Part shown: positions 41,962 to 51,728 of the stretch, piece by piece
Layout: each line of letters starts with the position of its first letter
How positions within the stretch are numbered: position 1 is the stretch's first letter
Made by a program: the position numbers and the translations under genes
From: a virus
Direction: 5' to 3' (one strand)
DNA: 64,000 bases
IMG/VR virus record: IMGVR_UViG_3300009149_000019
Location: 1 to 64,000 of that record
Notes under the pieces: generated by a model
Told to the model about the DNA's origin: nothing
Databases searched by the model: none
The model's input: only the letters and a program-made list of their open reading frames with translations

Positions 41962-44886
41962 ATGTTTGTAACAATGCTTCCCCAAAAGGAGCTAATTTCT
42001 CTTCCGGAGGTGTCCTCCACCAAACCTTATAACAAAAACAAATTGTTTAGTGCTGATGGGCTATACTCCGAACAGATCTTTGGTCCTGTTAACGACTATC
42101 AGTGTCAGGATAAGATGTTTATAGGAAAAATCCATGAAGGAAAGATTTGTCCGAAGTGTGGCGTAAAGGTTACCAGCAGTTTGGAAAGATTCAAGAATTT
42201 CGGGAAGATAACCCTTCCTCTCAGAATCATTCATCCGTATGCGTTCCCGTTTCTAACGAGAGAGTTTGGTCAGTCAGTGGTCAAGGCTATATCGAATGGG
42301 GAGAAGTTCTATAAGGTAGTAAATAAAAAACTAGAGCTTGTAGAAGAAGAAGATGTCGACGGTGGAACAGGTGGAGAGTTTCTATTCCACGTTATAAGCA
42401 AGCTTGGGTTTAAGGATAAGAAAACAAAAGATTTTATCATGTTATATAAGAATGAGGTGTTCCCTCAGTACCTTCCAGTTATTCCAGTAGGTGCCAGGAA
42501 CATGCTTAAGGTTGATAACGTGGTAGTTGTTGATGACATCAACAACGTGTATGTCCGGATTCTTAAAAAGAACCAGGCAATGGCACGTGTAGTAGTCATG
42601 GACAAAAGTCTTTTATCAGAATACTATGAAATCCAGAGCTTCGTTGAGGAGCTTTTTCAGAAATTGGAAGAGAAGATTGGAAAGAAGAAAGGCCTAATCA
42701 GACAGAATCTTCTCGGAAAACGTGCAGACTTCTCATCCAGGGCAGTCATTGTTCCAAGCCCACACCTTCCTTTGGACAAAGTGGAGCTTCCCCTTGCTAT
42801 GTGCAAGGAGCTGTACAAGTTCCATATCCTATCCCATCTTATAAACAAGGTAAAGGTAAGTGCTCTTAGTGCATTAGAGCGCCTAGATACTATGACGGAT
42901 GATGAGTACCTGGACATCTTGAACGAGATAACAGCAACCAGCTGTGTTATCTTAAACAGACAGCCTACCCTTCATAGGATGGGTATGATTGCATTTTATC
43001 CTATCGTCAAAAAAGATACGAACGCTATTGCGATTCCTGTGCTAGCGTGCCCACCGTTTAACGCTGATTTTGATGGTGATCAGATTGCTGTTTACCTTCC
43101 TTTATCAGAAGCAGCGCTTGATGAGGCGCGTGGATCACTTCTGGCAACCAACCAAATCATTTCCCCATCTAATAGGGATATCACCTTTTTACCAAGCCAC
43201 GACATCGTTCTGGGGTTATACAAACTTACAAAGTTTGGACCGAAGCCTCGGTCTAGGGCGGTTTCTATCAGTGACACTATATCTAAAGAAGAACTCCTCT
43301 CAATTAAAATGGAGTCAACTGTTACATATAAAGGCCGTAGAACGACAGCGGGGCGTGTCCTTTTTAATAAGGTGATCCGTGAGCTGGTAGACTTTGTTGA
43401 CATACCAGTCACGAAGAACGTACTGTACTCAATAATGAAAGACGAAAGACTTCGACCACACCTGTCTGTACTGATAGACGAGATCAAGAACATGGGGTTC
43501 TACCTTACTACAAGGATAGGATCATCCTTCGCAGTCTCTGACTTTATTCTTAAGGGGACTGCACAGAAGAAGAGTGCCATAAAAGACGTACGCGATATGA
43601 AAGAGATTGAGAACCTGGAAGCTCTAATGATTGAAGAGCTAAAGGATAATGATGTGTTTGACATGATTAAATCAGGAGCTCGTGGAAGCTTTGAACAGGT
43701 CAGACAGATCTCCTTATTTAAGGGCTTAGTGACTGATGTTGTTGGCCAGATTCAGTCTGAGCCTATTAAGCACGGATTGCTTGAGGGGCTCACACCTAAA
43801 GAGTTTTTCAGATCCAGTTACGGTTCTAGGAAAGGAGTCGTAGACTCTTCATTAAACACTGGCCAGTCAGGACACCTAACAAGGAAGCTGGTATTCGCAC
43901 TTTCTCCTTGTATTGTTGATTATAGCAACAGTGACTGTAAATCAACAAGATACTTTGATATTGAGGTTACTACACCCATACTTCCATTTCTTAAGGATAG
44001 GTACATCCTTGTTGGAAACAAAGAGGTAAAGATCTCTAACTCAGCGCCCTATCTTGGAAAAACGATTAAGTTAAGAAGCCCTATTCACTGTAAGGGTGAG
44101 CATGGTTTCTGTAGCAAGTGTGTAGGACACTTTCCATGGGGGAAAGAGATAGGCATAATGGCAGCCCAGGCAATGGGAGAAAGAGCAACCCAGATGACAC
44201 TGCGTACATTTCATACTGGTGGAATTGCTAAGTCAGCCTTAGGTGGAATCCTGGACAAGCTAAACCACCCAGCCCTAGACCTTGAGGGTGCTACGATCGT
44301 AGCACGTAAAGATGGATTTCTTACTCTTCTTTCTGATGAAGATGATGATGAGGGAGGGGAGAGTGTGGATGGTATGTACCAAATTAAGATCGGTAACGAC
44401 ACCATCCTGATTGAGAGTGTTCCAGAGATAGATATCTTTCACGTAGGTAAATTTATTTCAGGAACAGCACTCCTCCAGGTTAATTTCAGAAATGATGATA
44501 TAGTATCTGACCTAAGACAGCTCAGGTTGGTACTTGACAATAAGAATGTATGTAAGCAGTTCATCGGACCAAACTTAGGTGCATTGCTTACAGAACTCAT
44601 AGAGGTGTTTACAAACTATGGCATGATTGACATCGTGTTTTTGGAGACACTCTTAAGCCAGCTAGCCAGAGCAGACGGAGTACACCTTCGTTTTTCAGAT
44701 AAACAGTTTCCGGATGATATGAAGACCCTGTCCTCACTACCACTATCTTCCTCGATCATACAAGGCATGTCCTTTGAAAGATTTAGGAGTGCAGTTACTA
44801 AAAGCTTGGACATGGTTAAGGATGGCACCATAAGCCCAAACAAGACTGTATCTGTTTTAGAGAGATTGCTTCTCTTAAAGTTCTGA
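41962..44886 (+). CDS. Phage multisubunit RNA polymerase beta' subunit, 974 aa
   Basis: The beta' catalytic signature NADFDGD lies near residue 367, inside CPPFNADFDGDQIAVY; it binds the active-site magnesium. A KICPKCGVK zinc element is near residue 61, and the bridge helix/trigger loop region GIMAAQAMGERATQ then MTLRTFHTGG is near 731. It is shorter than host beta' but undivided, unlike the split beta' of phiKZ-like phages. It precedes beta, the reverse of the bacterial rpoBC order. AGGAGGG precedes the ATG. Confidence 0.95.
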   Translation: MFVTMLPQKELISLPEVSSTKPYNKNKLFSADGLYSEQIFGPVNDYQCQDKMFIGKIHEGKICPKCGVKVTSSLERFKNFGKITLPLRIIHPYAFPFLTREFGQSVVKAISNGEKFYKVVNKKLELVEEEDVDGGTGGEFLFHVISKLGFKDKKTKDFIMLYKNEVFPQYLPVIPVGARNMLKVDNVVVVDDINNVYVRILKKNQAMARVVVMDKSLLSEYYEIQSFVEELFQKLEEKIGKKKGLIRQNLLGKRADFSSRAVIVPSPHLPLDKVELPLAMCKELYKFHILSHLINKVKVSALSALERLDTMTDDEYLDILNEITATSCVILNRQPTLHRMGMIAFYPIVKKDTNAIAIPVLACPPFNADFDGDQIAVYLPLSEAALDEARGSLLATNQIISPSNRDITFLPSHDIVLGLYKLTKFGPKPRSRAVSISDTISKEELLSIKMESTVTYKGRRTTAGRVLFNKVIRELVDFVDIPVTKNVLYSIMKDERLRPHLSVLIDEIKNMGFYLTTRIGSSFAVSDFILKGTAQKKSAIKDVRDMKEIENLEALMIEELKDNDVFDMIKSGARGSFEQVRQISLFKGLVTDVVGQIQSEPIKHGLLEGLTPKEFFRSSYGSRKGVVDSSLNTGQSGHLTRKLVFALSPCIVDYSNSDCKSTRYFDIEVTTPILPFLKDRYILVGNKEVKISNSAPYLGKTIKLRSPIHCKGEHGFCSKCVGHFPWGKEIGIMAAQAMGERATQMTLRTFHTGGIAKSALGGILDKLNHPALDLEGATIVARKDGFLTLLSDEDDDEGGESVDGMYQIKIGNDTILIESVPEIDIFHVGKFISGTALLQVNFRNDDIVSDLRQLRLVLDNKNVCKQFIGPNLGALLTELIEVFTNYGMIDIVFLETLLSQLARADGVHLRFSDKQFPDDMKTLSSLPLSSSIIQGMSFERFRSAVTKSLDMVKDGTISPNKTVSVLERLLLLKF

Positions 44887-44905
44887 GCACAGGAGGCTAT
44901 ACTAT

Positions 44906-47900
44906 ATGAACGGCATGAACATCTATCCTTTTGAGAGAACGTCACCCCTGCTGGACTACTATGCGTTTGACATTGACATCCTGCAGAAAAAGATCTTTAC
45001 ACTATTTAAGCACCTGGAGCATACAGGGCACGTGAAGGTCTTGAGCATCTCTCATAATCTGAAACCAAAGCAGACACGATACTGCTACCTGTATCCTACA
45101 GATACTTTTTCGATCAGAGTTAAGTGTACAATTGATGAGATTGACAAGACCTTCCTGCTGCACATCCCCAGGATGATAAATAGAAAGTTTACCATCAATG
45201 GGTATGAGAACATTCCCATTTTCCAGATGGTGGATCCTGCTGTTGTAGCCAGACCAGGTCATATCTTTGTAAGGTCAGCCTTTAACGATTTGTCAGTAGT
45301 ATATAATGAAAAACACTGCCAGGTCTACGCATTCAGGAAAAAGATGACACTGTCTACCATACTGTTTGCAGTGCGTGGATTCCGGAAGGCATGTAAATAT
45401 TTTGGGGTGAAAGTTAGTAAGGTCAAAAGCTTCACTAAAGGAGACTCCAGAGCAAACAAGATGATCTTAAAGGACCAGTGTATAGAGATCCTAAACATGG
45501 ACGCACTTGATCCAATAGGGCAGTTGGTATTTAGGACAGCATGTTATGAAAAGTACAAGGACGTCCTTGAGACATTCGGAACGGACGAGTTCTTTATTGG
45601 AATGCTAGGTAACCATTTTTTTGATAAGCGGAACTTCATGAAGAAAGGTGAAGAGATCCTTGAGAGTTTTAAGACTGCTTTCTTTGATCCGATCACAAAA
45701 GAACAGCTTAACTATAACGGGGATTTCTTCAAATTCATGGTTGATCTTCTCACACAGTACCTGAACACTCAGGCTTATGACTTCTTAGATCTTGAGCGTA
45801 GAGTGATCAGGCTGGAAGATTATATCCTTGTTCCATTATTTCAAAAGATATTCTCAATAGTCAGGGTAAGTATGAAATATCCTCAAAGGGTACATCATAT
45901 AAAAATAAAGCCTGATGAGATGACAGGCTCTTTGTCTAAGCCAGAGTTACAGCCTTTAATTCAATATGACTCTTCTCTTAATCCGATAGGAGAGGTTTCA
46001 ACTTTCTTTAAGTGTTCCATCTTTGGGATCAGTGGCCTGCAGAAGAGTCAAGTGTCAATTGCGATGAGAAATATTCATCCATCTTACTACGGGTCTATTT
46101 GTCCAATTGATACCCCAGATGGTCCCAGTTGTGGTGTGGTTATGAACCTGGTTCCGACTGCACAGCTTAACATTGAAGACGGTAAGTTGGAGATAGATAG
46201 AGATCACGAGACCAGAGACATAGTTTCCCTACCAGTAGCCACCATCCCATTTTTGGAAAGAAATGATGGTGTCCGTCTCCAGATGGGAGCTAACCAGAGT
46301 GAGCAGTCAAAGATACTTGATGTCACCGAGCTTCCGACTATTCAGACAGGAGCAGAGCATCTGGTAGCAAAAATGTCTACTTTTGTTAGAAGAAGCCCAG
46401 TAGACGGTATTATTTCCTTCATTAACAAGAACTTCATTGTTGTAAAAGACGAGGCTGGTAAGCATCACCTGGTTGATGCTCGTGACGAGTTCACGAGAAG
46501 GAAAATGTTCAAGTCGTTTGACCACCAGGTAACCATAGGCCAGAAGGTCAGAAAAGGGATGATCTTATCTGCTGACAGTCGGTGTATCAAGGATGATAAG
46601 GTTACTCTTGGTAGAAACTTAAAAACCTGCTTTTTCTGTTATGAGGGCAACACTTACGAAGACGCGATTGTTGTATCAGAAGAAGCAGCAGAAAAGATGT
46701 CACATTGGGAATACAACGTGACAGAGCTAACGATTGGAAGGAATGAGACTTTGCGTGAATATAATGGAAAGTTCTTTCCTGCGGTAGGAGAAGTTACCAA
46801 AGACGGGGTGCTCACTGAAAAGCAAACGATAGACCCGGAAATACGGTTCCTGTTTGACTACGACAGGGAGACAGAAAAAATAGCAGTGCCTCCCGGTTCT
46901 GAGGTTGTTGATATTCGTGTGTATGTTAATAATGAGCACGAGCTACAGCCTGAGCTTAAGGAGTACATAGATGCCCTGGTTTGTCAGCAAATGACAGATG
47001 AGCGTTCTCAGTTCAACACCATAAAAAGGTTTGTTGAGGATCCGGACCTGCTGGCATACCATAAGAATAATACATTAAAAAGTCACCGTATAGGAAGATT
47101 TTACGGGGTTGACCATTTTGAGGGTGTCCTATTCAGAATCTTTACAAAAAGACGGTGTACTCTGATGAAGGGTGACAAACTTGCTAACAGGGCAGGAAAC
47201 AAGGGCGTTGTGTCTGCCATTCTTCCAGTTGATCAGATGCCAAGAGGAGAGGATGGGGTACCCTTCGAGATCTGCTTGAATCCAATGGGTATTATTACCA
47301 GGATGAACACCGGCCAGTTATTTGAAATGACACTGGGAACTGCATGTAAAGAGATCACAAAGCGTATGCAAACCCTTCCTGAGGACAGGGCTCTGGACTT
47401 TATGCTAGAGATGATTGAGCTAGTTGATAATACAGAGGAGCACTGGTATTCTATCCAGGCTAAGGATCATGTTAGTTCACTAGAACCACATGCAAAAACT
47501 GCGCTGTATAACAAAGTGTGTACTGATGGGCTTCAGCTATATCAGCCACCATTTGCGTCCATCACCCTGGATAACTACATGAAATTGGTGGAGATACTTG
47601 GAATTTCTGAGAAGGAACATCTATTTATTCCTGAGCTTAACACAACAACGTCTGACCCTGTTGGCTGTGGATACACTTACGTACTAAAGCTTCTGCATAC
47701 ATCAGAAAGTAAAATTCATAGCAGAAGTATAGGTCCATATTCTCAGATTACTGGACAACCTTTACAAGGTAAGCGTAACCAAGGCGCTCAGCGCTTAGGT
47801 GAGATGGAAATTTGGGCTCTTGCTGCACACGATGCCGACGCCACCGTTAAGGAGATTTTAACCATTAAGAGTGATGATATTGCTGGACGAAAAGCAATGA

Positions 47901-48028
47901 TCAGGAACTTCTTAGACGCAACTCCTATTTCGATGTCCTCCTCAGAAGAGTCTCTATCTAAGACTATTTTTATGGCATACATGAAAGGCCTTATGATAAA
48001 ATTAGAATCTTCGGAGGTAGGTCTATGA
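44906..48028 (+). CDS. Phage multisubunit RNA polymerase beta subunit, 1040 aa
   Basis: Beta signatures are in order: IHPSYYGSICPIDTPDGP near residue 391, EDAIVVSEE near 585, KGDKLANRAGNKGVVSAI near 754, LNPMGIITRMNTGQ near 791, and the C-terminal SIGPYSQITGQPLQGK with GQRLGEMEIW-type residues near 954. These form the active-site side opposite beta'. Undivided and smaller than bacterial beta. AGGAGG precedes the ATG, and the stop overlaps the next start (ATGA). Confidence 0.95.
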   Translation: MNGMNIYPFERTSPLLDYYAFDIDILQKKIFTLFKHLEHTGHVKVLSISHNLKPKQTRYCYLYPTDTFSIRVKCTIDEIDKTFLLHIPRMINRKFTINGYENIPIFQMVDPAVVARPGHIFVRSAFNDLSVVYNEKHCQVYAFRKKMTLSTILFAVRGFRKACKYFGVKVSKVKSFTKGDSRANKMILKDQCIEILNMDALDPIGQLVFRTACYEKYKDVLETFGTDEFFIGMLGNHFFDKRNFMKKGEEILESFKTAFFDPITKEQLNYNGDFFKFMVDLLTQYLNTQAYDFLDLERRVIRLEDYILVPLFQKIFSIVRVSMKYPQRVHHIKIKPDEMTGSLSKPELQPLIQYDSSLNPIGEVSTFFKCSIFGISGLQKSQVSIAMRNIHPSYYGSICPIDTPDGPSCGVVMNLVPTAQLNIEDGKLEIDRDHETRDIVSLPVATIPFLERNDGVRLQMGANQSEQSKILDVTELPTIQTGAEHLVAKMSTFVRRSPVDGIISFINKNFIVVKDEAGKHHLVDARDEFTRRKMFKSFDHQVTIGQKVRKGMILSADSRCIKDDKVTLGRNLKTCFFCYEGNTYEDAIVVSEEAAEKMSHWEYNVTELTIGRNETLREYNGKFFPAVGEVTKDGVLTEKQTIDPEIRFLFDYDRETEKIAVPPGSEVVDIRVYVNNEHELQPELKEYIDALVCQQMTDERSQFNTIKRFVEDPDLLAYHKNNTLKSHRIGRFYGVDHFEGVLFRIFTKRRCTLMKGDKLANRAGNKGVVSAILPVDQMPRGEDGVPFEICLNPMGIITRMNTGQLFEMTLGTACKEITKRMQTLPEDRALDFMLEMIELVDNTEEHWYSIQAKDHVSSLEPHAKTALYNKVCTDGLQLYQPPFASITLDNYMKLVEILGISEKEHLFIPELNTTTSDPVGCGYTYVLKLLHTSESKIHSRSIGPYSQITGQPLQGKRNQGAQRLGEMEIWALAAHDADATVKEILTIKSDDIAGRKAMIRNFLDATPISMSSSEESLSKTIFMAYMKGLMIKLESSEVGL

Positions 48029-48483
48029 CAAAAAAGAAACTGCATCTTATTCTTAACAACCATGAAGGCACCATTATTATTGCTGGGCATGTGCCACTAT
48101 CTTCGCAAGCCCACAGTGGAATCAGGCTATCATCCTCCAAAAAAGGAGAAGCCCTGGTAAGTACAGCTCTTGACTCGATATCTTTCCTTTCGAGAGCTTC
48201 AGTGCTTAAGGAACTTAACCTTAGTAAACATATGACCAAGGGGTGTGTTTCTGCTTTGGTAAATGTTCCATGTACCTACCAAATTACGGTAAAGAAGACA
48301 CTTCTGGTTTCTGGAGAAATAGTATCGTTGCACAGCATTAACATTATCTCTCCTGGGGTGAATACCGTAAACGTCTTGTATGTTAACAGGGTAGACATCT
48401 CAGATAAACTTACTGAATTTTTTGCTACTCTGGAAGATGTGGAAGAACTGGAACAGGGAGGCATTAATGGCAATGTCCTCTAA
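48025..48483 (+). CDS. Hypothetical protein after beta, 152 aa
   Basis: It overlaps the beta stop by four bases, so it is cotranslated with the polymerase. Mostly beta-strand-like with a serine-rich segment. No recognised fold. Accessory to the polymerase is possible by position only. Confidence 0.55.
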   Translation: MTKKKLHLILNNHEGTIIIAGHVPLSSQAHSGIRLSSSKKGEALVSTALDSISFLSRASVLKELNLSKHMTKGCVSALVNVPCTYQITVKKTLLVSGEIVSLHSINIISPGVNTVNVLYVNRVDISDKLTEFFATLEDVEELEQGGINGNVL

Positions 48484-48796
48484 TCTTAGCTCTTTAGGTA
48501 AAGCATGCGGCTTGGGTAGTGGTGCTCAGACATCTGGAACGGTGGCTACGTGCAGTAGTAGTAATATTGGTACGTATTATGCAGGAAGTACATACACAAC
48601 AGTTTCTTATCCTTCGGTAGAAGAGGTTACCGAACTCAAAGAGACAGTAGACTTTCTGTCACACATGATTGTGTTACTTGCCCCTACAGCTCAACTTAAG
48701 ATAATGCTTCTTTTGCCTAAGACACCTGAGATAGTAAAAACAGCAATAAGGGAAAGACTTAAGATTCCTATGGATAGCCAGGAGGGAGGACTATAA
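48467..48796 (+). CDS. Hypothetical protein, 109 aa
   Basis: GGGAGG precedes the ATG at 48467. The N-terminal half is serine/glycine/threonine rich and low complexity; the second half is helical. Overlaps both neighbours. Unknown. Confidence 0.5.
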   Translation: MAMSSNLSSLGKACGLGSGAQTSGTVATCSSSNIGTYYAGSTYTTVSYPSVEEVTELKETVDFLSHMIVLLAPTAQLKIMLLLPKTPEIVKTAIRERLKIPMDSQEGGL

Positions 48797-49275
48797 TGAC
48801 TAGTGATAAATCCTTAAAAACTCATAAGAAATGGGAGCAGCGGCTTCGTTACTACAGAGAGTGTAACTTTTCTGATAATGATGCAAAGAAGGATAAGCAC
48901 GCAAGCATTAGGAGTCGTTTCTACGCAGCAGGTGGATGGACAGATCCTGATGCAAAAAAGGATAAAGATCATTTGATTAGGGTAGCCTACTACTCTGTGA
49001 AAGATTGGACAGACTTCGACTGGTATGTAGATTCAGATCTTGAAATAGTTAAAATGGGTATTGCTTCCTGTAGCAGGTTTAAGGACAGCACCAATCTGTA
49101 TAAGGCGCTAGGTCGAGTGTTTGAGGAAAAATCGTATAACTATGCTATAAAGCAATTAAAATTAGCTCTTACAGTTGTTCCTAAGGCAGTGCTACTTCGG
49201 TTATCCATGAAGGTCCTCGCAACTGATCCCAGAGTAAACGTGGTACTTCAAGAGATACTAACCTCGAAGACATGA
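48796..49275 (+). CDS. WxDxDWY-family protein with three tandem repeats, 159 aa
   Basis: The first about 80 residues contain three tandem units: RLRYYRECNFSDNDAKKDK, RSRFYAAGGWTDPDAKKDK and RVAYYSVKDWTDFDWYVDS. The third carries the WxDFDWYxD motif shared with the proteins at 26675 and 27540, followed by a helical domain. The Asp-rich turns could bind metal. Function unknown. GGAGG precedes the ATG. Confidence 0.7.
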   Translation: MTSDKSLKTHKKWEQRLRYYRECNFSDNDAKKDKHASIRSRFYAAGGWTDPDAKKDKDHLIRVAYYSVKDWTDFDWYVDSDLEIVKMGIASCSRFKDSTNLYKALGRVFEEKSYNYAIKQLKLALTVVPKAVLLRLSMKVLATDPRVNVVLQEILTSKT

Positions 49276-49973
49276 GGCTGATAACGGATAGTTTATCAAC
49301 GATAGAGATATCGAGAATGGTGGTCATTTCTGATATGGCTGCTTATTTTAGTTCGGGTAACGTGGTTACAAGTCAGTATCTGCGTGGCACGAACCAAGGT
49401 GAGCGGAATGTATATATGTATCTCGCAGCTTTACTAGGACACGGCTCTGGTAGCCTGTGTCGTTTGAAGAAGAAAGATAAGGATTTTCTTTCTTTTATGT
49501 ACCTTAGTGGGCCTACTGCTATAACCGAGGCTTGGGCTTCCTCTATCATGGACACCATGTTGGAAGAAAGAATCCATGAACTAAAAGCAGGACACCTCGG
49601 TGTACTTTCCCATGTGATGCCTCATATTCCGGAGTGGCTATCTATTTTCAGGAAACTTGGAGTAGCACATACAAGCGATTTGCTATCAACAAGCATCCCA
49701 GTTATGACCCTTTCTTATAAAATAAATGACCTCTTATTTGATTTTCGGATACTTGGAGCTAAATTGTACTGTCTGCTAAAAAAAGATAGGCCTGGTATAC
49801 TAAGCCGCCTGATGATGACACAGCAGTACTCAGAAGTGTTTATGGACATTCAGGATCTTGGGTGGGTTGACCAGGAAGAATTAGAGCTTCCTGAGTTTAG
49901 GATCCAGATTAATGTGGACAACTATTTTTCGTTAAGACACTTTATGAAAGAACAAAAGGAAGAGATGCCATGA
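49272..49973 (+). CDS. Hypothetical protein, 233 aa
   Basis: Overlaps the preceding stop by four bases. Mostly helical with several hydrophobic segments, not clearly membrane-spanning. No recognised motif. It overlaps the metallophosphoesterase start. Confidence 0.55.
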   Translation: MRLITDSLSTIEISRMVVISDMAAYFSSGNVVTSQYLRGTNQGERNVYMYLAALLGHGSGSLCRLKKKDKDFLSFMYLSGPTAITEAWASSIMDTMLEERIHELKAGHLGVLSHVMPHIPEWLSIFRKLGVAHTSDLLSTSIPVMTLSYKINDLLFDFRILGAKLYCLLKKDRPGILSRLMMTQQYSEVFMDIQDLGWVDQEELELPEFRIQINVDNYFSLRHFMKEQKEEMP

Positions 49974-50620
49974 AGATATGTATATGTGGTGATGTCCACG
50001 GCAAGTGGAAGTACTTGAATGACCTTATCCGGAATGAAAAGCCAGACATACTCCTAAGTTGTGGAGACTTTGGGTACTGGCCCCGGTTTAGAAATCTTAG
50101 TATAGACCAAGTTATCGCTGGAGATACAAAGATATACTTTTGTGATGGTAACCATGAGGACCACTGGGCTCTTATCGATCTAACAGATAATGAGGTAGCT
50201 CCTAATGTATTTTACATGAAAAGAGGATCTACTCTTACTTTACCTGATGGACGTGTGGTTATGTTTTTTGGAGGTGCAGACTCTATTGACAAGGGTATCA
50301 GGTTGATAGGGGTTGACTGGTTTCCGGAAGAAGTTATTTCATACAAAGACATGACTGATCTTCCAAACACAAAAATTGATATCATGATAACGCATACGTG
50401 CCCAGATTGGATGGGTGACTTAACGGATCTATTGGGGAATGCTCCGTTTACTGATCCTTCGCGCCAGGCTCTTTCACAAATATTTGATATGTATAAGCCA
50501 GCGCTTTGGTTCTTTGGTCATTGGCATGGGGCTAGGTCGGGGGAAATCGACGGATGTCGTTGGGAAATGTTGAACATGGCAGGATGTTATAACTGGTACA
50601 CTGTACTGGAGGAAGTATGA
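49970..50620 (+). CDS. Calcineurin-type metallophosphoesterase, 216 aa
   Basis: Clear metal-site motifs in order: GDVHG near residue 7, CGDFG near 31, DGNHEDH near 59, THTCP near 140 and GHWHG near 182. Such enzymes cleave phosphomonoesters, diesters or nucleotides; substrate unknown. Immediately followed by a small protein and the PgpH-like HD protein, so a nucleotide-signalling or nucleic-acid role is plausible. Confidence 0.85.
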   Translation: MKICICGDVHGKWKYLNDLIRNEKPDILLSCGDFGYWPRFRNLSIDQVIAGDTKIYFCDGNHEDHWALIDLTDNEVAPNVFYMKRGSTLTLPDGRVVMFFGGADSIDKGIRLIGVDWFPEEVISYKDMTDLPNTKIDIMITHTCPDWMGDLTDLLGNAPFTDPSRQALSQIFDMYKPALWFFGHWHGARSGEIDGCRWEMLNMAGCYNWYTVLEEV

Positions 50621-50910
50621 CATTTTGTGAAGGAGTCACAATGAAGGTTCGTTTTTTACGAGCACAGCTCCAAACGATACTAGGCGAATTCCTAAAAGGC
50701 CCAAACAGCACTGAAAACGCAGAGGGCCACGCTAAGATTGATGGTCCTATGGTGTATTTTTACTTGAACGGTTCGTACGTGTCAATGTACGGAACTATAC
50801 TGGAACCAGGAGAATGTAATGTAAACATTGACTATGTCTTAAAAAGACTGTCTCAAAGTGAAGGCACATACGTTACACTTTCTACCCAAGAGGATCTTGT
50901 TTTTGAATAA
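50617..50910 (+). CDS. Small hypothetical protein, 97 aa
   Basis: Two starts are possible: ATG 50617 overlapping the upstream stop (with GGAGG), or ATG 50641 after GAAGGAG giving 89 aa. Beta-rich, no recognised family. Confidence 0.55.
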   Translation: MTFCEGVTMKVRFLRAQLQTILGEFLKGPNSTENAEGHAKIDGPMVYFYLNGSYVSMYGTILEPGECNVNIDYVLKRLSQSEGTYVTLSTQEDLVFE

Positions 50911-50921
50911 CGGAGGTAACC

Positions 50922-51647
50922 ATGGATAATCCATATAAAGAATTCTTAGAGATAACGTTTCCGTTGCTTGAGAAATTCAGGGAGATTACTCCCTCTTCTT
51001 TCAAGCACTGTTCAGCGGTTGAAGGAATATGTGCTGCAGTGGGATCAGAGATCGATGATCTAACCTCTGAAGCACTACGATGTGCTGCAAGATTTCACGA
51101 TGTGGGTAAGATGTTTAACCCGCATTACTTTATAGAAAATCAAGATGGTACAAACAATCCGCATGATGAGTTGGATCCTTTAATGTCATACCAGATAATT
51201 ACCAGGCATGTATCAGACTCTGTTCTGGTACTTGTACAGTACGACTTTCCTAAGGATGTTATTGACATTGTGTCACAACACCATGGAAACACAATTGTTC
51301 AGTTTTTCTTTCAGAAGTCGGGCTTAGCTAATGAAGAGGCCTATAGATATAAGTGCCGACCACCTGCTACCACAGAGGCCGCTATCCTTATGATTGTGGA
51401 TGCAGTAGAAGCAACTGCTAGGTCAGTTTACCAGAAAGGATTAATGGATACTCCTGAGTCCAGGAAGCAAGTAGTGACTGATACGATAGAACGCTTGAGT
51501 GAGGACAGCCAGCTTGATCATCTGAAGCTTGGTGTTCTCAAGATTATAAAGCGAGTCATCACAAGAGAGCTTGATGCCCTCTTTCATAAACGTATTCCCT
51601 ATCCAGAGGATGAATCCTCTGAGTCCAAAGCAAAAAAGAAGAAGTAA
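50922..51647 (+). CDS. PgpH-like HD-domain phosphodiesterase, 241 aa
   Basis: It reproduces the HD domain of 7TM-HD (PgpH-type) c-di-AMP phosphodiesterases: FHDVGKMFNPHYFIENQ near residue 56, NPHDELDP, SYQIITRHV, VSQHHGNT near 118, and EAAILMIVDAVEATARS near 154. The 7TM and extracellular domains are absent, giving a soluble enzyme. PgpH cleaves c-di-AMP to pApA; the same or another cyclic dinucleotide may be the substrate here. GGAGG precedes the ATG; a terminator follows. Confidence 0.82.
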   Translation: MDNPYKEFLEITFPLLEKFREITPSSFKHCSAVEGICAAVGSEIDDLTSEALRCAARFHDVGKMFNPHYFIENQDGTNNPHDELDPLMSYQIITRHVSDSVLVLVQYDFPKDVIDIVSQHHGNTIVQFFFQKSGLANEEAYRYKCRPPATTEAAILMIVDAVEATARSVYQKGLMDTPESRKQVVTDTIERLSEDSQLDHLKLGVLKIIKRVITRELDALFHKRIPYPEDESSESKAKKKK

Positions 51648-51675
51648 GTTTAGTAAGTTACTAAGGTAACCAAAA

Positions 51676-51711
51676 CGCGCTATCCCACTCACCAGGGTAG
51701 TGCGCATTTTT
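51676..51711 (+). terminator. Terminator after the HD gene
   Basis: GCGC (51677-51680) pairs with GCGC (51702-51705), and TA then CCC pairs with GGG then TA across small bulges, followed by ATTTTT. A likely rho-independent terminator. Confidence 0.7.
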
Positions 51712-51728
51712 AATAAAGGAGTGCGTGT

